Origin: Nocardioides flavus (ex Wang et al. 2016)
Lineage (GTDB): Bacteria; Actinomycetota; Actinomycetes; Propionibacteriales; Nocardioidaceae
Direction: 5' to 3'
Assembly: GCF_014653115.1 (NCBI RefSeq)
Contig: NZ_BNAD01000001.1
Coordinates: 744,001 to 808,000 of the forward strand
Length of the DNA stretch: 64,000 nt
Shown here: piece by piece, positions 16,485 through 26,700 of the stretch
Layout of the letters: every line of letters begins with the position of its first letter
Position numbering within the stretch: the first letter of the stretch is position 1
Notes under the pieces: model-generated
Database searches by the model: none
Seen by the model: the letters and a program-made list of their open reading frames with translations, nothing else
Told to the model about the DNA's origin: nothing
Translations under genes and position numbers: made by a program

Positions 16485-17801
16485 GTGACGACGACGCTGC
16501 CGACCCGGTCGGCCTTCGACGAGCCCCTCGAGGCTCCACCTGCGCGGTGGGTGGGCTCGCTGGTGATGCTCAACCTCGGCCTCATGGCCGGCTGGTTCGG
16601 GCCGATCCAGGTGCTGCTCGCGCAGCAGGCCGCCCGCATCGCCGCCGAGGAGCCCGGCGGGATGAGCAAGGAGGCGCTCCTGGCGGTGGTGCTCTTCTCC
16701 GGCGCCGCGGTCTCGATGGTCGCCAACCCCGTCTGGGGCGCGTTCAGCGACCGCACCCGCTCGCGGCTGGGCAGGCGGGTGCCGTGGATCCTGGGGGGCG
16801 TGGTGCTGGGCGCCGCGTCACTCCTGCTGCTGTCGGTGGCCGAGGGCGCGCTGTGGATGGTGCTCGCGTGGAGCCTGGTCCAGCTCTCCCTCAACGCCGC
16901 GTGGGCCGGTGCCGTGGCCGCTGTGCCCGACCAGGTGCCCGTCGAGCGGCGCGGGCTGATGGGTGGGATGGTCGCGATCGCCGGCACCGTCGGGGTGCTG
17001 CTCGGCATCAAGATCGCCGAGGTCACCGGGTCGATCGCCCAGGGCTACCTCGTCATCGCGGTCGTGATGTTGCTGCTGTCGGTGCCCTACCTCGTCGGCT
17101 CGCGCGACATCGCCCTGCCGCGCGACCACGAGGTCACGCCGCTGGACTGGAAGCAGCTGGTCCGGTCGTTCTGGGTCTCGCCGCGCCAGCACCCCGACTT
17201 CGCGTGGGCGTGGATCACGCGGCTGCTGGTGAACCTCGGCAACTGGATCGCGCTCAACTACCTCTACTACTTCCTCACCGACGGCCTCGGCTACGGCGAC
17301 GACGACGCCACGGCACGGCTCGGCCTGCTGGTGCTGATCTACGGCGGCTGCACGGTGGCGACCACGGTCGTCGTCGGCCACTGGAGCGACCGGATCGGGC
17401 GGCGCAAGGTCTTCGTGATCTGGTCCGGGGTGCTGGTCGGGGCGAGCTCGCTGATCCTGGGCCTCTGGCAGGCCTGGCCCGGCGCGCTCGTCGCGGCCGT
17501 CGTGCTGGGAGCCGGGTTCGGCGTCTACCAGGCGGTCGACTTCGCGCTGATCACCCAGGTCCTGCCGGGCGCCGGGGACCGGGCCAAGGACCTCGGCGTC
17601 ATCAACATCGCCGCCGCGCTGCCGCAGGTCCTCGCCCCGGCGATCGCGGGACTCATCCTCGTCGCGGTCCGCGAGCTCGGTGGGTCGGTGGCGACGTACG
17701 GCGAGTCCTGGTCCCTGGGCTACGGCGTGGTCTACGGGGTCGGGTTCGCGCTCTGCGTGCTCGGCTCGGTGTTCGTCACGCGGATCCGCTCGGTGGCCTG
17801 A
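16485..17801 (+). CDS. MFS transporter (sugar-cation symporter-like)
   Basis: A 438-residue protein with 12 predicted helices. The loop between helices 2 and 3 reads WGAFSDRTRSRLGRRVPWI, the expanded D-R-T-R-x-x-x-G-R-R form typical of the GPH/SLC45 type sugar transporters, and a second copy GHWSDRIGRRK follows between helices 8 and 9. Substrate is not evident; a sugar is plausible. The GTG lies 6 nt after CACAAT (16473-16478), consistent with a leaderless promoter. It stands alone on its strand. Confidence 0.85.
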   Translation: MTTTLPTRSAFDEPLEAPPARWVGSLVMLNLGLMAGWFGPIQVLLAQQAARIAAEEPGGMSKEALLAVVLFSGAAVSMVANPVWGAFSDRTRSRLGRRVPWILGGVVLGAASLLLLSVAEGALWMVLAWSLVQLSLNAAWAGAVAAVPDQVPVERRGLMGGMVAIAGTVGVLLGIKIAEVTGSIAQGYLVIAVVMLLLSVPYLVGSRDIALPRDHEVTPLDWKQLVRSFWVSPRQHPDFAWAWITRLLVNLGNWIALNYLYYFLTDGLGYGDDDATARLGLLVLIYGGCTVATTVVVGHWSDRIGRRKVFVIWSGVLVGASSLILGLWQAWPGALVAAVVLGAGFGVYQAVDFALITQVLPGAGDRAKDLGVINIAAALPQVLAPAIAGLILVAVRELGGSVATYGESWSLGYGVVYGVGFALCVLGSVFVTRIRSVA

Positions 17802-17823
17802 GCTCGCCCCCTGCTCGGTAGCG

Positions 17824-17946
17824 GTGAGTGACGCAGGTTCTGGGCGTCGAGAAGGTGTCTCACGCACCGCCCGCACGCCGGCGACTCGCCGCGAGGTGTG
17901 TGACGCAGGTTCTGGGCACGGAGAAGCTGTCTCACGCACCGCCCGC
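17824..17946. repeat. Tandem intergenic repeats (GTGACGCAGGTTCTGGGC family)
   Basis: Two 51-bp copies start at 17824 and 17896 with a 72-bp period. Each runs GTGxGTGACGCAGGTTCTGGGC, then GAGAAG, then TGTCTCACGCACCGCCCGC. The ends GTGxGTGA and TCACGCAC are imperfect inverted complements, allowing a hairpin over each unit. They fill the convergent gap between the MFS and ACT-domain genes, where they could also act as terminators. Confidence 0.8.
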
Positions 17947-17963
17947 CCGAGCGCCCGACGACC

Positions 17964-18569
17964 TCAGGCGCGGCTGATCGTGATCGCCAGCCCGAGGAGG
18001 TGCTCGAGGCGGGCGAGCTCGGAGTCGAGGAAGTCGGGTCCGCCGCGACGACCCATCAGCACGACGTCGTCCCCGAAGGGAGCGGCGCACTCGACGTAGA
18101 CCTCGTCGCCGGGCAGCCGGGTCGGTGCCGGCACCGCCTCGATGTCGTACGCCGACGGCGCGGCGTCGGTCGCGTGCACGACCCGTGCGCCGTCCGGCCC
18201 CGGCGTGACCCGCGCGGCCCAGTCGACGCGGAAGGCGATCGGCAGCAGCTCGACGAGCCGGTCCCGCGCGGTCGCCGGGTCCTCGGTGAGCGCCTCGACG
18301 ACCTCGAGGTCGAGGAAGAGGTTGCCGCCGGCGGCGTAGCGGCTGATCCACTGCACGCTCACCCCGTCGAGCACCGAGCAGGCGGAGATGATCGAGTCGG
18401 GCATGGTGCCGGCCGGGATCTCGAGCAGGACGTCGTCGACGGCGAACCCGTCGCGCTTCTCGACGATCTCGATCGCCTCGATGTCACCGCCGGCCTCACC
18501 GATCGCGCTCGCGACGCGGCCCAGCGACCCCGGGACATCGGGGAGCTCGACACGCATCAGGTAGGGCAT
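17964..18569 (-). CDS. ACT-domain protein
   Basis: A 201-residue protein. Residues 1-70 (MPYLMRVELPDVPGSLGRVASAIGEAGGDIEAIEIVE) form an ACT domain, the small-ligand (often amino acid) regulatory fold. The C-terminal ~110 residues, including FLDLEVVEALTEDPATARDRLVELLP and DDVVLMGRRGGPDFLDSELARLEHLLGL, look GAF-like but are too diverged to name with confidence. No catalytic domain is attached. It is probably an amino-acid-responsive regulatory protein. The ATG lies 6 nt after TAACCT (18576-18581, minus strand). Confidence 0.75.
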   Translation of the reverse strand: MPYLMRVELPDVPGSLGRVASAIGEAGGDIEAIEIVEKRDGFAVDDVLLEIPAGTMPDSIISACSVLDGVSVQWISRYAAGGNLFLDLEVVEALTEDPATARDRLVELLPIAFRVDWAARVTPGPDGARVVHATDAAPSAYDIEAVPAPTRLPGDEVYVECAAPFGDDVVLMGRRGGPDFLDSELARLEHLLGLAITISRA

Positions 18570-18605
18570 GCCACGAGGTTATCGGTCGCGCGTGTCAGTC
18601 ACGTT

Positions 18606-20357
18606 TCAGCCATCCGACAGGCGGGCCCGCAGCCCGCTGGCGCGCAGCGCCTGCCGGGCGATCGCCGCCCGGACCGCCGATTCCGAGCCGATCACGCGCA
18701 CCTTGCGCTGCGCGCGCGTGACGGCGGTGTAGAACAGCTCGCGGGTGAGCAGGCGCGACTCCTCGTCGGGCAGCAGGACGGTGACCTCGTCGGCCTGGCT
18801 GCCCTGCGACTTGTGGATGGTCATCGCGTGCATCGTCTCGACGTCGCCCAGGCGCGACGGGGCGAGGTCGAGGGAGCCGACCCCGGTTGCGATCGCCGCC
18901 CGCGGGCCCGAGCGCCCCGCGACGACGACGCCGGTGTCGCCGTTGTAGACCCCGAGGGAGTAGTCGTTGGAGGAGACCAGGATCGGCCGTCCCGGATAGG
19001 CCGCGTCGTGCACCGGGACACCGGTCTCGGCGGTGAACCACTGCTCGATGCGACGGTTCCAGTGGCGTACGCCGAAGGGCCCGTCGCGGTGCGCGCAGAG
19101 CAGGCGGTGCCGGTCGAGCGCCGCGAGCGCCCGCACGGCGTCGCCGGCTGCTGCGGCGTCGTGCACGGCGAGCGCGTGGGGCAGCACCGCCGACCGGATC
19201 GGGCCGGCCGGATCGCCGGAGGGGACCCACTCGACCGCGTCCCCCCCGGCGCGGAGCGCGTCGAGGGCGGCGTCGGCGTCGCCCACGCGCAGGGCTTCGG
19301 CGAGCCGGCCGATCTCGGCGCCGTAACGATGGGCGGTGCGCAGCGCGGCGACCGGGCTGTCGTCGCGGTGCTCGTAGCCGCGGACCAGGTCGGTCAGCAC
19401 CGCACCGGCGTCGACCGAGCTGAGCTGGTCGGGGTCGCCGACGAGCACCAGGCGAGCCTCGGGGCGTACGGCCTCGAGCAGTCGCGCCATCATCGTCAGC
19501 GAGACCATCGAGGCCTCGTCGACGACCACGAGGTCGTGGGGGAGCCGGTTGCCGCGGTGGTGGCGGAAGCGCGTGCTGTTGCCGGGGTCCTGGCGCAGCA
19601 GCCGGTGCAGGGTCATCGCCGACACGTCGGCCAGGCGTGCCCGGTCGGCGTCACCGAAGCGGGCCGCGGAGGCGCGCACGGACTGCTCCAGCCGCGCAGC
19701 GGCCTTGCCGGTCGGGGCGGCGAGCGCGATGCGCAGCCGGACCCCGCCGGCCTCCGCCTGCTCGACGAGGGCGGCGAGCAGGCCGGCCACCGCGGTGGTC
19801 TTGCCGGTGCCCGGGCCCCCGGTCACCACGGTCGTGGCCTGCGTGGCGGCGCGTCGGCACGCGGCGCGCTGCTCGTCGGCCTCGGCCCCGGGGAAGACCC
19901 GCGCGAGGGACGTCTCGAGCAGTGCCGGGTCGACCCGGTGCGCCACCTGCGTACGGGCGCGCAGGTCCTCGAGCACCTGGGTCTCCTGCTCGTGGTAGCG
20001 GTCGAGGTAGACCAGCCCGTGCTCGAGGTGCACCAGGCCGGCCGCCACCAGCGGGCTCGCCGCGACTGCCGCCGCCCAGCCCGTCGGGGCCGGCCACGGC
20101 AGGTCGAGGTCGGGCAGCGACCCCGGCACGGCAGCCAGGTCGAGGCAGACCGAGCCGTGGCGCACCGCGCGCACGGACAGCGCCACGGCCAGCAGGACGT
20201 CGTCGTCGCGCTCGCCCACCAGGCGTCCGAGCGTGGTCGCGACGTGCACGTCGGCCGCGGTGAGCACGCCGGACGCGTTGAACGACGCGAGCACGCCCGT
20301 CGCGGCCAGCGCGAGGTCGCGGTCGTGGGCGTCGACCGGGTCGAAGAGCTCGCTCAC
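18606..20357 (-). CDS. recD: Exodeoxyribonuclease V alpha subunit
   Basis: A 583-residue SF1B helicase. The P-loop TGGPGTGKTTAVAG (about 173-186) is preceded by the RecD N-terminal region and followed by DEASMVS (motif II), LVGDPDQLSSVDAGAVL (motif III), AHRYG (motif IV) and the C-terminal TIHKSQGSQADEVTVLLPDE and FYTAVTRAQ (motifs V and VI). RecD is the fast 5'-3' motor of RecBCD, which resects double-strand breaks. The GTG overlaps the recB TGA (GTGA), so the three rec genes are coupled in the order recC-recB-recD. The frame remains open far upstream of the GTG inside recB, but that sequence is a shadow. Confidence 0.95.
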   Translation of the reverse strand: MSELFDPVDAHDRDLALAATGVLASFNASGVLTAADVHVATTLGRLVGERDDDVLLAVALSVRAVRHGSVCLDLAAVPGSLPDLDLPWPAPTGWAAAVAASPLVAAGLVHLEHGLVYLDRYHEQETQVLEDLRARTQVAHRVDPALLETSLARVFPGAEADEQRAACRRAATQATTVVTGGPGTGKTTAVAGLLAALVEQAEAGGVRLRIALAAPTGKAAARLEQSVRASAARFGDADRARLADVSAMTLHRLLRQDPGNSTRFRHHRGNRLPHDLVVVDEASMVSLTMMARLLEAVRPEARLVLVGDPDQLSSVDAGAVLTDLVRGYEHRDDSPVAALRTAHRYGAEIGRLAEALRVGDADAALDALRAGGDAVEWVPSGDPAGPIRSAVLPHALAVHDAAAAGDAVRALAALDRHRLLCAHRDGPFGVRHWNRRIEQWFTAETGVPVHDAAYPGRPILVSSNDYSLGVYNGDTGVVVAGRSGPRAAIATGVGSLDLAPSRLGDVETMHAMTIHKSQGSQADEVTVLLPDEESRLLTRELFYTAVTRAQRKVRVIGSESAVRAAIARQALRASGLRARLSDG

Positions 20358-23300
20358 CGCACCGCCACCTCCTCGTCGACACCGGCGGGCACGCCGTCGA
20401 GCAGGTCGGACAGCGCCTCGACCAGCGCGACCGGCGGGCGCCACGAGAAGACGCCGCACGGCATGCCGTCGACCACCGGGGTGTCGGGCCCGCACATCCC
20501 GCGCAGGTAGAGGTAGAGCACGCCGCCCAGGTGCTTCGCCGGGTCGTACGCCGGGAGCCGCCACCGCAGGAACCGGTGCAGCACCACGGTGTAGAGCAGC
20601 GCCTGCAGCGGGTAGTCGGAGTGCGCCATCGCCTCGTCGAGCATCTCGGGCCGGTAGTCGTGGGCGGTCAGCGGCTGGTCGAGCGGGCCGAGCCAGTTGG
20701 TCTTGTAGTCGACGGTGAGGAACCGCTGCGCGCCCCCGACGTCGAGGCGCAGCACCACGTCGATCGACCCGGTGAGGTAGCCGCGGAGCGACTGCGACGC
20801 CAGGTCGCGGTCGGCGTCGAGCGCGTCGGCGTAGACCCGGACCGCGTCGCCCTCGGGCAGGTGCCGGCGCAGCAGGGGGGCGAGGTCGCCGAGGCGTACG
20901 TCGGCCGCGGGCGCGGTCGTGTCGCCGCCCGCCAGCGGCACCTCGAAGTCGAGCTCGCGCAGCCGGTCGGCCATCCCCAGCGACAGCAGCGTGCGGTCGG
21001 CGGCCAGCGGCCCGAGCGGGCTGCGGCAGACCGCGACCAGCGCGTCGGCCAGCTCGGCGGGGTCGAGGTCGACCGGCCACCACACCAGCTGCTCGTCGAT
21101 GTGCCGCAGCAGCTCCCCGCGGAAGTCCTCGGCCGCCGGGTCGGCGTGCTCGAGCACGGCGTGCACCAGCGAGCCGAACGTCGCCCCGACCGGCAGCGTC
21201 GCCATCGGTGAGGGGACCGACGCGGCGGCCGTGGGTGCGGCCGCGACGGCGGCGTCGCCGAGGTCCTCGGCCGACACGGCCGAGTCCTCGTCGGGCATCT
21301 CGTCCGGCTCGGACAGCGCTGCGGCCGCGTGCGACGCGCTGGCGGCCGACAGCGAGGAGTAGGACGTACGGTGCCACGCGGTGTCGACGGACCGGGTGAA
21401 GGTGCGCACCTCCAGCGGCGCCGTGGAGCGCTGCAGGGGCGTCGGGTCGGGCGGCACGAGCGCGGCGAGCTCGACGCTCGGACCGCCCGCGGACTGCCAG
21501 GCCGACAGGATCGACATCACGCGGTCCTCGTCGACGAGCGCCTGACTGTCGGGCACCGGCGCCGTCCCCGGCCGCCGGCCGAACAGCACCCGGTGCAGGG
21601 GGGAGTCGGGGGTGTTGCGCTCGGCCGCGGCGTACCAGGCGACGACCTGCGACTGCGCGCGGGTCATCGCGACGTAGAGCAGCCGCAGCGACTCGCCGGC
21701 GTCCTCGCGCCAGTGCCGGGCCACGGCCTCGCGGCGGAACGCGCTGGGACCCCCGACGTCGCGGCAGCGGCGGCCCGCGTCGTCGTGGTAGAGCGGGACG
21801 GCGGGGTCGCGACCGGTGTAGCGGTTCCACAGGGTCGGCAGGTAGACGACGGGGTACTGCAGGCCCTTGCTGCCGTGGATGGTCACCAGCTGCACGGCCT
21901 CGGCGTCGGAGTCGAGGCGCCGCGTGCGCTCCGAGGCGACCTCGAGCTTGTCGTCGGCGACCTGCTCGCGCAGCCAGGCGAGCAGGCCGACCAGGCCCAG
22001 CCGCTCCTCGGTCGAGACCCGCAGCAACGACTCGCCGACGTGACGGAGGTCGGTGAGGGTCCGCTCGCCGCCGACGCGCGAGAGGACCCGCGCGGTCAGG
22101 CCCTCGGCGGCGGCCAGCTCGACGACGGCGGCGACGCCGCGCTGGGTGAAGACGTCGGCCAGGAGGCGCACCCGGTCGGCGAGCCGGTCCGTCAGCTCGT
22201 CCCCGCCGGCGTCGAGCGAGGCGGCCGTGTGGCCGAAGAACGAGGTCAGCGCTGCCGCGCGCACGCGGTCGGCGCGGTGCGGCTGCTCGAGGGCCTCCAG
22301 CAGCGCGACCCACTCGCCGGCGGCGGGGGTGTGGAAGACGGAGCCGCCCGCGTTGACCACCGACGGCACGCCGACCTGCGCGAGGGCGTGCTGGACGGCC
22401 TCGAGCTCGTTGCGCCGGGCCGCGAGCACCGCGACGTCGCCGGGACGGAGGTCACGACCGTCGAAGGTGGGCCGTGACTCGATGAGGCGCTTGATGTCGT
22501 GCGCGGTGTCGGCGATGACGTGGTCACGCCACAGCGCGACCGGCGGCTTGGAGCGAGGACCCTTGCCGAGCTCGGCGCGCCGCACGACCCGCAGCCGGAA
22601 CGGCGCGCCCGCACCCTGCAGGCGGGAGGCGGTGCGGTGGGCCTGGACCGGGTGCACCACGATCCGCTCGTCGCCGAGCCGCGCGCTGCCGAGCACCGCG
22701 TGCACGGCGTCGAGCAGGGGCCGGTCCGAGCGCCAGTTGACGCCGAGGGTCTGGACGGTCGTCGCGGTCTCGGCGGCCTGGAGGTAGGTGACGATGTCGC
22801 CGCCGCGGAAGGCGTAGATCGCCTGCTTGGGGTCGCCGATCAGCACCATGGTGGTCGTCTCGGAGAACGCGCGCCGGAAGACCTGCCACTGCACCGGGTC
22901 GGTGTCCTGGAACTCGTCGATCAGCACGAACTTCCACCGGTGCTGCATGCGCAGGCGGGCGGGTGCGCGCTCGTCCTCGAGCGCGTCGGCGAGCTGGCTG
23001 AGCAGGTCGTCGTAGCTGAGGATCCCGAGGCGCCGCTTGCGCCGCTCGACCTCCTCGAGCACCTCGCAGGCGAACGCCACTCGTACGGCGGCGGGGGAGT
23101 CGGGGGCGTCCGTCACGGCGGCGGCCGGCTCGACGACCGCGCGCGGGTCGCCGACGACCGTACGCGCCAGCTCGAGCGCGGCGGCCCGCGTCCAGGGCGG
23201 CTTCTCGTCCTGGCCGAACCGCGCGAGGTAGAGGTCGTCGACGGCCTCGGTGGTCAGCTCCTCGAGGTCCTCCACGAGGGTGGCGGCAGCGTCGGTGTCA

Positions 23301-23707
23301 CCGGCGACACCGAGGCTGCGCAGCACGAGCTGGCAGAACTGGTGGATGGTCGCGATGGTGGCCGCGTCGAAGGACACCAGCGCCGCGGTGAGGCGCTCGA
23401 GGCGCCGGGCGAGCTCGTCGGCCGGGGCGTCGAGCAGCCAGTCGTGCAGGCGGTTGGCTGGGTCGCGGGACCCGGGGTCGCCGAGCAGCTGGACCGCCTC
23501 GTCGAGCTGGCGGCGCACCCGTTCGCGCAGCTCCTGGCTGGCGGCGCGGGTGAAGGTGACCACGAGCATCTCGTCGAGGCGTACGGCTCCGGAGGCGACC
23601 TGCTTGGCCACGAGCGCCGCGATCGTCCACGTCTTGCCGGTGCCGGCGCTGGCCTCCAGCAGGGTGGTGCCCGGGTGCAGGTCGGCGGCGATGTCGAAGG
23701 TGTCCAT
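20354..23707 (-). CDS. recB: Exodeoxyribonuclease V beta subunit
   Basis: A 1117-residue UvrD-type helicase and nuclease. The N-terminus (MDTFDIAADLHPGTTLLEASAGTGKTWT) carries the P-loop at about 19-26; VLIDEFQDTDPVQW is motif II, LIGDPKQAIYAFRGGDI motif III, and LVTIHGSKGLQYPVVYLP motif V. The C-terminal nuclease domain shows the Asp ... DYK arrangement (GSIDVVLRLD then FLTVDYKTNWLG), so it should cut DNA. The ATG overlaps the recC stop by one base (TGATG). RecB is the 3'-5' motor and sole nuclease of the complex. Confidence 0.96.
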   Translation of the reverse strand: MDTFDIAADLHPGTTLLEASAGTGKTWTIAALVAKQVASGAVRLDEMLVVTFTRAASQELRERVRRQLDEAVQLLGDPGSRDPANRLHDWLLDAPADELARRLERLTAALVSFDAATIATIHQFCQLVLRSLGVAGDTDAAATLVEDLEELTTEAVDDLYLARFGQDEKPPWTRAAALELARTVVGDPRAVVEPAAAVTDAPDSPAAVRVAFACEVLEEVERRKRRLGILSYDDLLSQLADALEDERAPARLRMQHRWKFVLIDEFQDTDPVQWQVFRRAFSETTTMVLIGDPKQAIYAFRGGDIVTYLQAAETATTVQTLGVNWRSDRPLLDAVHAVLGSARLGDERIVVHPVQAHRTASRLQGAGAPFRLRVVRRAELGKGPRSKPPVALWRDHVIADTAHDIKRLIESRPTFDGRDLRPGDVAVLAARRNELEAVQHALAQVGVPSVVNAGGSVFHTPAAGEWVALLEALEQPHRADRVRAAALTSFFGHTAASLDAGGDELTDRLADRVRLLADVFTQRGVAAVVELAAAEGLTARVLSRVGGERTLTDLRHVGESLLRVSTEERLGLVGLLAWLREQVADDKLEVASERTRRLDSDAEAVQLVTIHGSKGLQYPVVYLPTLWNRYTGRDPAVPLYHDDAGRRCRDVGGPSAFRREAVARHWREDAGESLRLLYVAMTRAQSQVVAWYAAAERNTPDSPLHRVLFGRRPGTAPVPDSQALVDEDRVMSILSAWQSAGGPSVELAALVPPDPTPLQRSTAPLEVRTFTRSVDTAWHRTSYSSLSAASASHAAAALSEPDEMPDEDSAVSAEDLGDAAVAAAPTAAASVPSPMATLPVGATFGSLVHAVLEHADPAAEDFRGELLRHIDEQLVWWPVDLDPAELADALVAVCRSPLGPLAADRTLLSLGMADRLRELDFEVPLAGGDTTAPAADVRLGDLAPLLRRHLPEGDAVRVYADALDADRDLASQSLRGYLTGSIDVVLRLDVGGAQRFLTVDYKTNWLGPLDQPLTAHDYRPEMLDEAMAHSDYPLQALLYTVVLHRFLRWRLPAYDPAKHLGGVLYLYLRGMCGPDTPVVDGMPCGVFSWRPPVALVEALSDLLDGVPAGVDEEVAVR

Positions 23708-26700
23708 CACAGGCCCCTGATCGTCTCGTGGCCGCCGTCGACCAGCGGCGCCCACAGCCGCCACGCGAAGTGCCCGAGGCGGTGCGGGCCGTCCTCGCCG
23801 GGGCGGGTGGGGCAGGCGAGCACGTCGTAGTCGGCGGCCTCGCCGAAGGCGCGCACGTGCCACACGTCGGCGTCCTCCTTGGGGAACCCCGAGTCGTTGA
23901 AGCGGGGGGTCTCCCACTCGGCGCGCGCCCGGACGTCGGGGTCGCCGTCGCTGCCCGCCCATACGCGACGCGACTCCTCGGCCCAGGCGAGCGACGCCCG
24001 GACGGGCAGCGGCAGCGGCTCGCGGCGGCCGGCGTCGTAGAGCGCGACGAGGTCGCGCAGCCACTGCTCGGCCTCGTGCTGGGCGAGCGGACCGATCTGC
24101 TGGGCCTGCCCGCCGGAGCGGTGCTTGCCGATGGTGTGGACCGTCCAGTTCTCGTCGGGGAGCCCCGCGCCGAGGGCGAGGGCATGGATCCAGGAGGCGA
24201 GCCGGTGCTTGGCGCCGAGGTTGGAGAAGGACACGGCCACGGCCCGGTTGCCCCACACGTCGCCGACCGTGCCGGACAGCCGGCGACCCCCGCCGAGGTC
24301 GATGTCGACGTCGAGGGTGCGTCGTGGGCCGGTGCGCAGCGCCTGGGCCGTCTCGACCAGCGGCCTGACGTTGCCCACGATGTCGCGCAGCACCCCGACG
24401 CCGAGCGCCGCCGGCGGCAGCGAGCCGCTGAGCTGCTCGACGAGCATGGCGTCCTGGGGATTGGCCCCGGACATCACGTGGGTGACGATGCGGTCGCCGA
24501 CGGCCCACGTCTGCAGCCCGTCGAGGCTGATCGGGATCGCGTCGTCGACCTCGTCGGCGTCGTAGGGGCGCGAGATCCGCAGCCGCCGGAAGAAGCCGCG
24601 CACCGGGTGGGCGAAGAAGTCCTGGAGGTCGGCCAGGGAGACGTCCTGCGGCGTGGGGTCGGGGGGCGGCAGCGGGTCGGGCACGAGCACGGTGACCGGG
24701 GACCGGTCGCCGCGTGCGGCGCTCGCGCCGGCGAGCGTCAGGCTGTCGAAGGTGAACGGGCGCCCCGGGCGCAGCGCGCCGGCGACGAAGTTGGCCTCGT
24801 CGAACGGCTGCAGCGGGTGCTGGGTGAGGACGTGGTCGCGCACGGGGACGGCGAGGGTGCGGTCGAGCGCGTCGAGGAGCTCGCCGAGCGGCACGGCGGG
24901 CGGACGCTCGGCGCCGGTGTGCTCGCCGCGACCGGTGTAGGTGACGACGAGCTTGTCGGTGGCCGCGACGATCGCGTCGAGGAACAGCTGGCGGTCCTCC
25001 GCGCGCAGGTCGCGCTCGCCGGTCCGGGGCCGGCGGGCCAGCACGTCGTCGCCGTCGACGGTCGACACGCGGGGGAAGACGCCGTCGTCGAGCCCGACCA
25101 GGCACACCACCCGGTGCGGCACCGACCGCATCGGCACCATCGTGCACACGGTGAGCGTGCCGGTGCGGAAGTTGGTGCGGGTGGGCCGCCCGCGCAGCCG
25201 CTGCTGGAGGAGCGCGCGTACGTCGGCCTGCCGCAGCAGCGTGTCGGCGTCACCGGCGCCGGCGGCGATCCGGGCCACCTCGCGGTCGAACTGGGCGACC
25301 TGCCAGACCTCGCTGAGCGGCGTCGAGGTCAGCCGGTGCACCGCCTCGGACAGCGCGGTGGTCCAGTCGGTCACGGTGCGCGCGCGCTCGGCGGCCACGA
25401 CGAAGGCGTGGACCCGCTCGACGAGCTCGGCGAAGCGGCCCACCAGCTCGAGGTCGCCGTCGCTGACGTCGTCGACGGGGACGGTGCCGGCGACGTGGCG
25501 GTGCTCGAGACCCGACATGGCCGCGCCGAGGAGGACCCGCCGCATCCCGCTGACCCACGTGTTGGCCTCGAGGCCGCCGAGCCCGAACGCGCCGCGCTGG
25601 GCGCCGTCGTAGCCCCACCGCACGCCGCTCACGTCGACCCAGTGGGTGATCCGCTCGAGCTCCTCGTCGCCGAGGCCGAACCGCGTCCGCACCGGGTCGG
25701 CGCCGGCCACGTCGAGCACCTGGCTGGCCGTCATCCGGCCGCGGACCAGCTCGACGAGCTGCGCGGCCAGCGCGAGGAGCGGATTGGTCGCGGCGAGCGA
25801 GCGGTCCGCGAGGCGTACGCGCAGCTGGTGCCCGGGGTGACCGGTGCCGTCGGCCGCCACCTCGGCCATGCCGAACGAGGCGGAGATGAGCGGGGCGTAG
25901 GTCTCGATGTCGGGCACCATGACGAGGATGTCGCGCGGCTCGAGGGTGGGGTCGTCCTCCAGCAGGCCGACCAGCACCTCCCGGAGCACGTCGACCTGCC
26001 GGGCGGCGCCGTGGCAGGCGTGCACCTGGACCGAGTCGTCGCCGGGAGCGGGCGCGCCGCGTGCGGCCCGCTCGTCGGCGCCGGGGGCGTGGTTGGCCCG
26101 CAGGTCCTGCTGGAGCAGCCCGAGCAGGGTGGGGGGAGCGGGCGGGACCCGGACGGTCGTCTCGGCGGGCAGGTCGCCGAGCGTGCGCCGCAGCTCGCGC
26201 GAGTCGCGACCGAGCGACCCGAGCAGCGGGTGGCCGACGACGTCGGCGGATGCGTCGAGGGACCGCGGCACCTGACCCTCCCCGGCGACCGGGGCGAGCG
26301 CCGTCCAGAGGGCGCTCGAGGCCTGCGGCAGCCACAGGTGCACGTCGCGGAGCGTGCCGAGCGCGGCGAGCAGCGACACCTCGGTCTCGGGCAGGCGGGT
26401 GTGGCCGAAGAGCGACAGGCGCGAGGGGAGGTCGAGGTCCGCGCCTCCCGCGCACAGACGCGCGACCGTGTCGGCGTGGCGTACGTCGGGCGGCGGAGCG
26501 GGCACGGCGTCGAGGAGCCGACGCCACAGCGCCGCCTGCCACAGGAGGTCGGGGTCGAGGTCCGCCCCGGCGCCGTCCCGGTCGCGGCCCTCGCGCCAGT
26601 CGGTGAGCAGTGCCGGGCGCTGCACCGCGTAGGAGGAGAAGAGGCCGGCCAGCCGGCGCGCGACGGCGTAGCGGCGCGCGGACCGGTCGTCGGCCGGGTC

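Noticed and set aside
3180..17946. Repeats read as a CRISPR array
   Set aside because: Only two copies per site, different sequences at each site, no spacers of constant length and no cas genes.
18606..22313. A 1235-residue frame containing RecD
   Set aside because: Only the part after the GTG at 20357 matches RecD; the rest is a shadow frame inside recB.
20354..25147. A single open frame much longer than RecB, suggesting a fused 1597-residue protein
   Set aside because: The extra N-terminal part is Arg/Pro-rich antisense-type sequence over recC; the RecB motifs begin at the ATG at 23707, which overlaps the recC stop.
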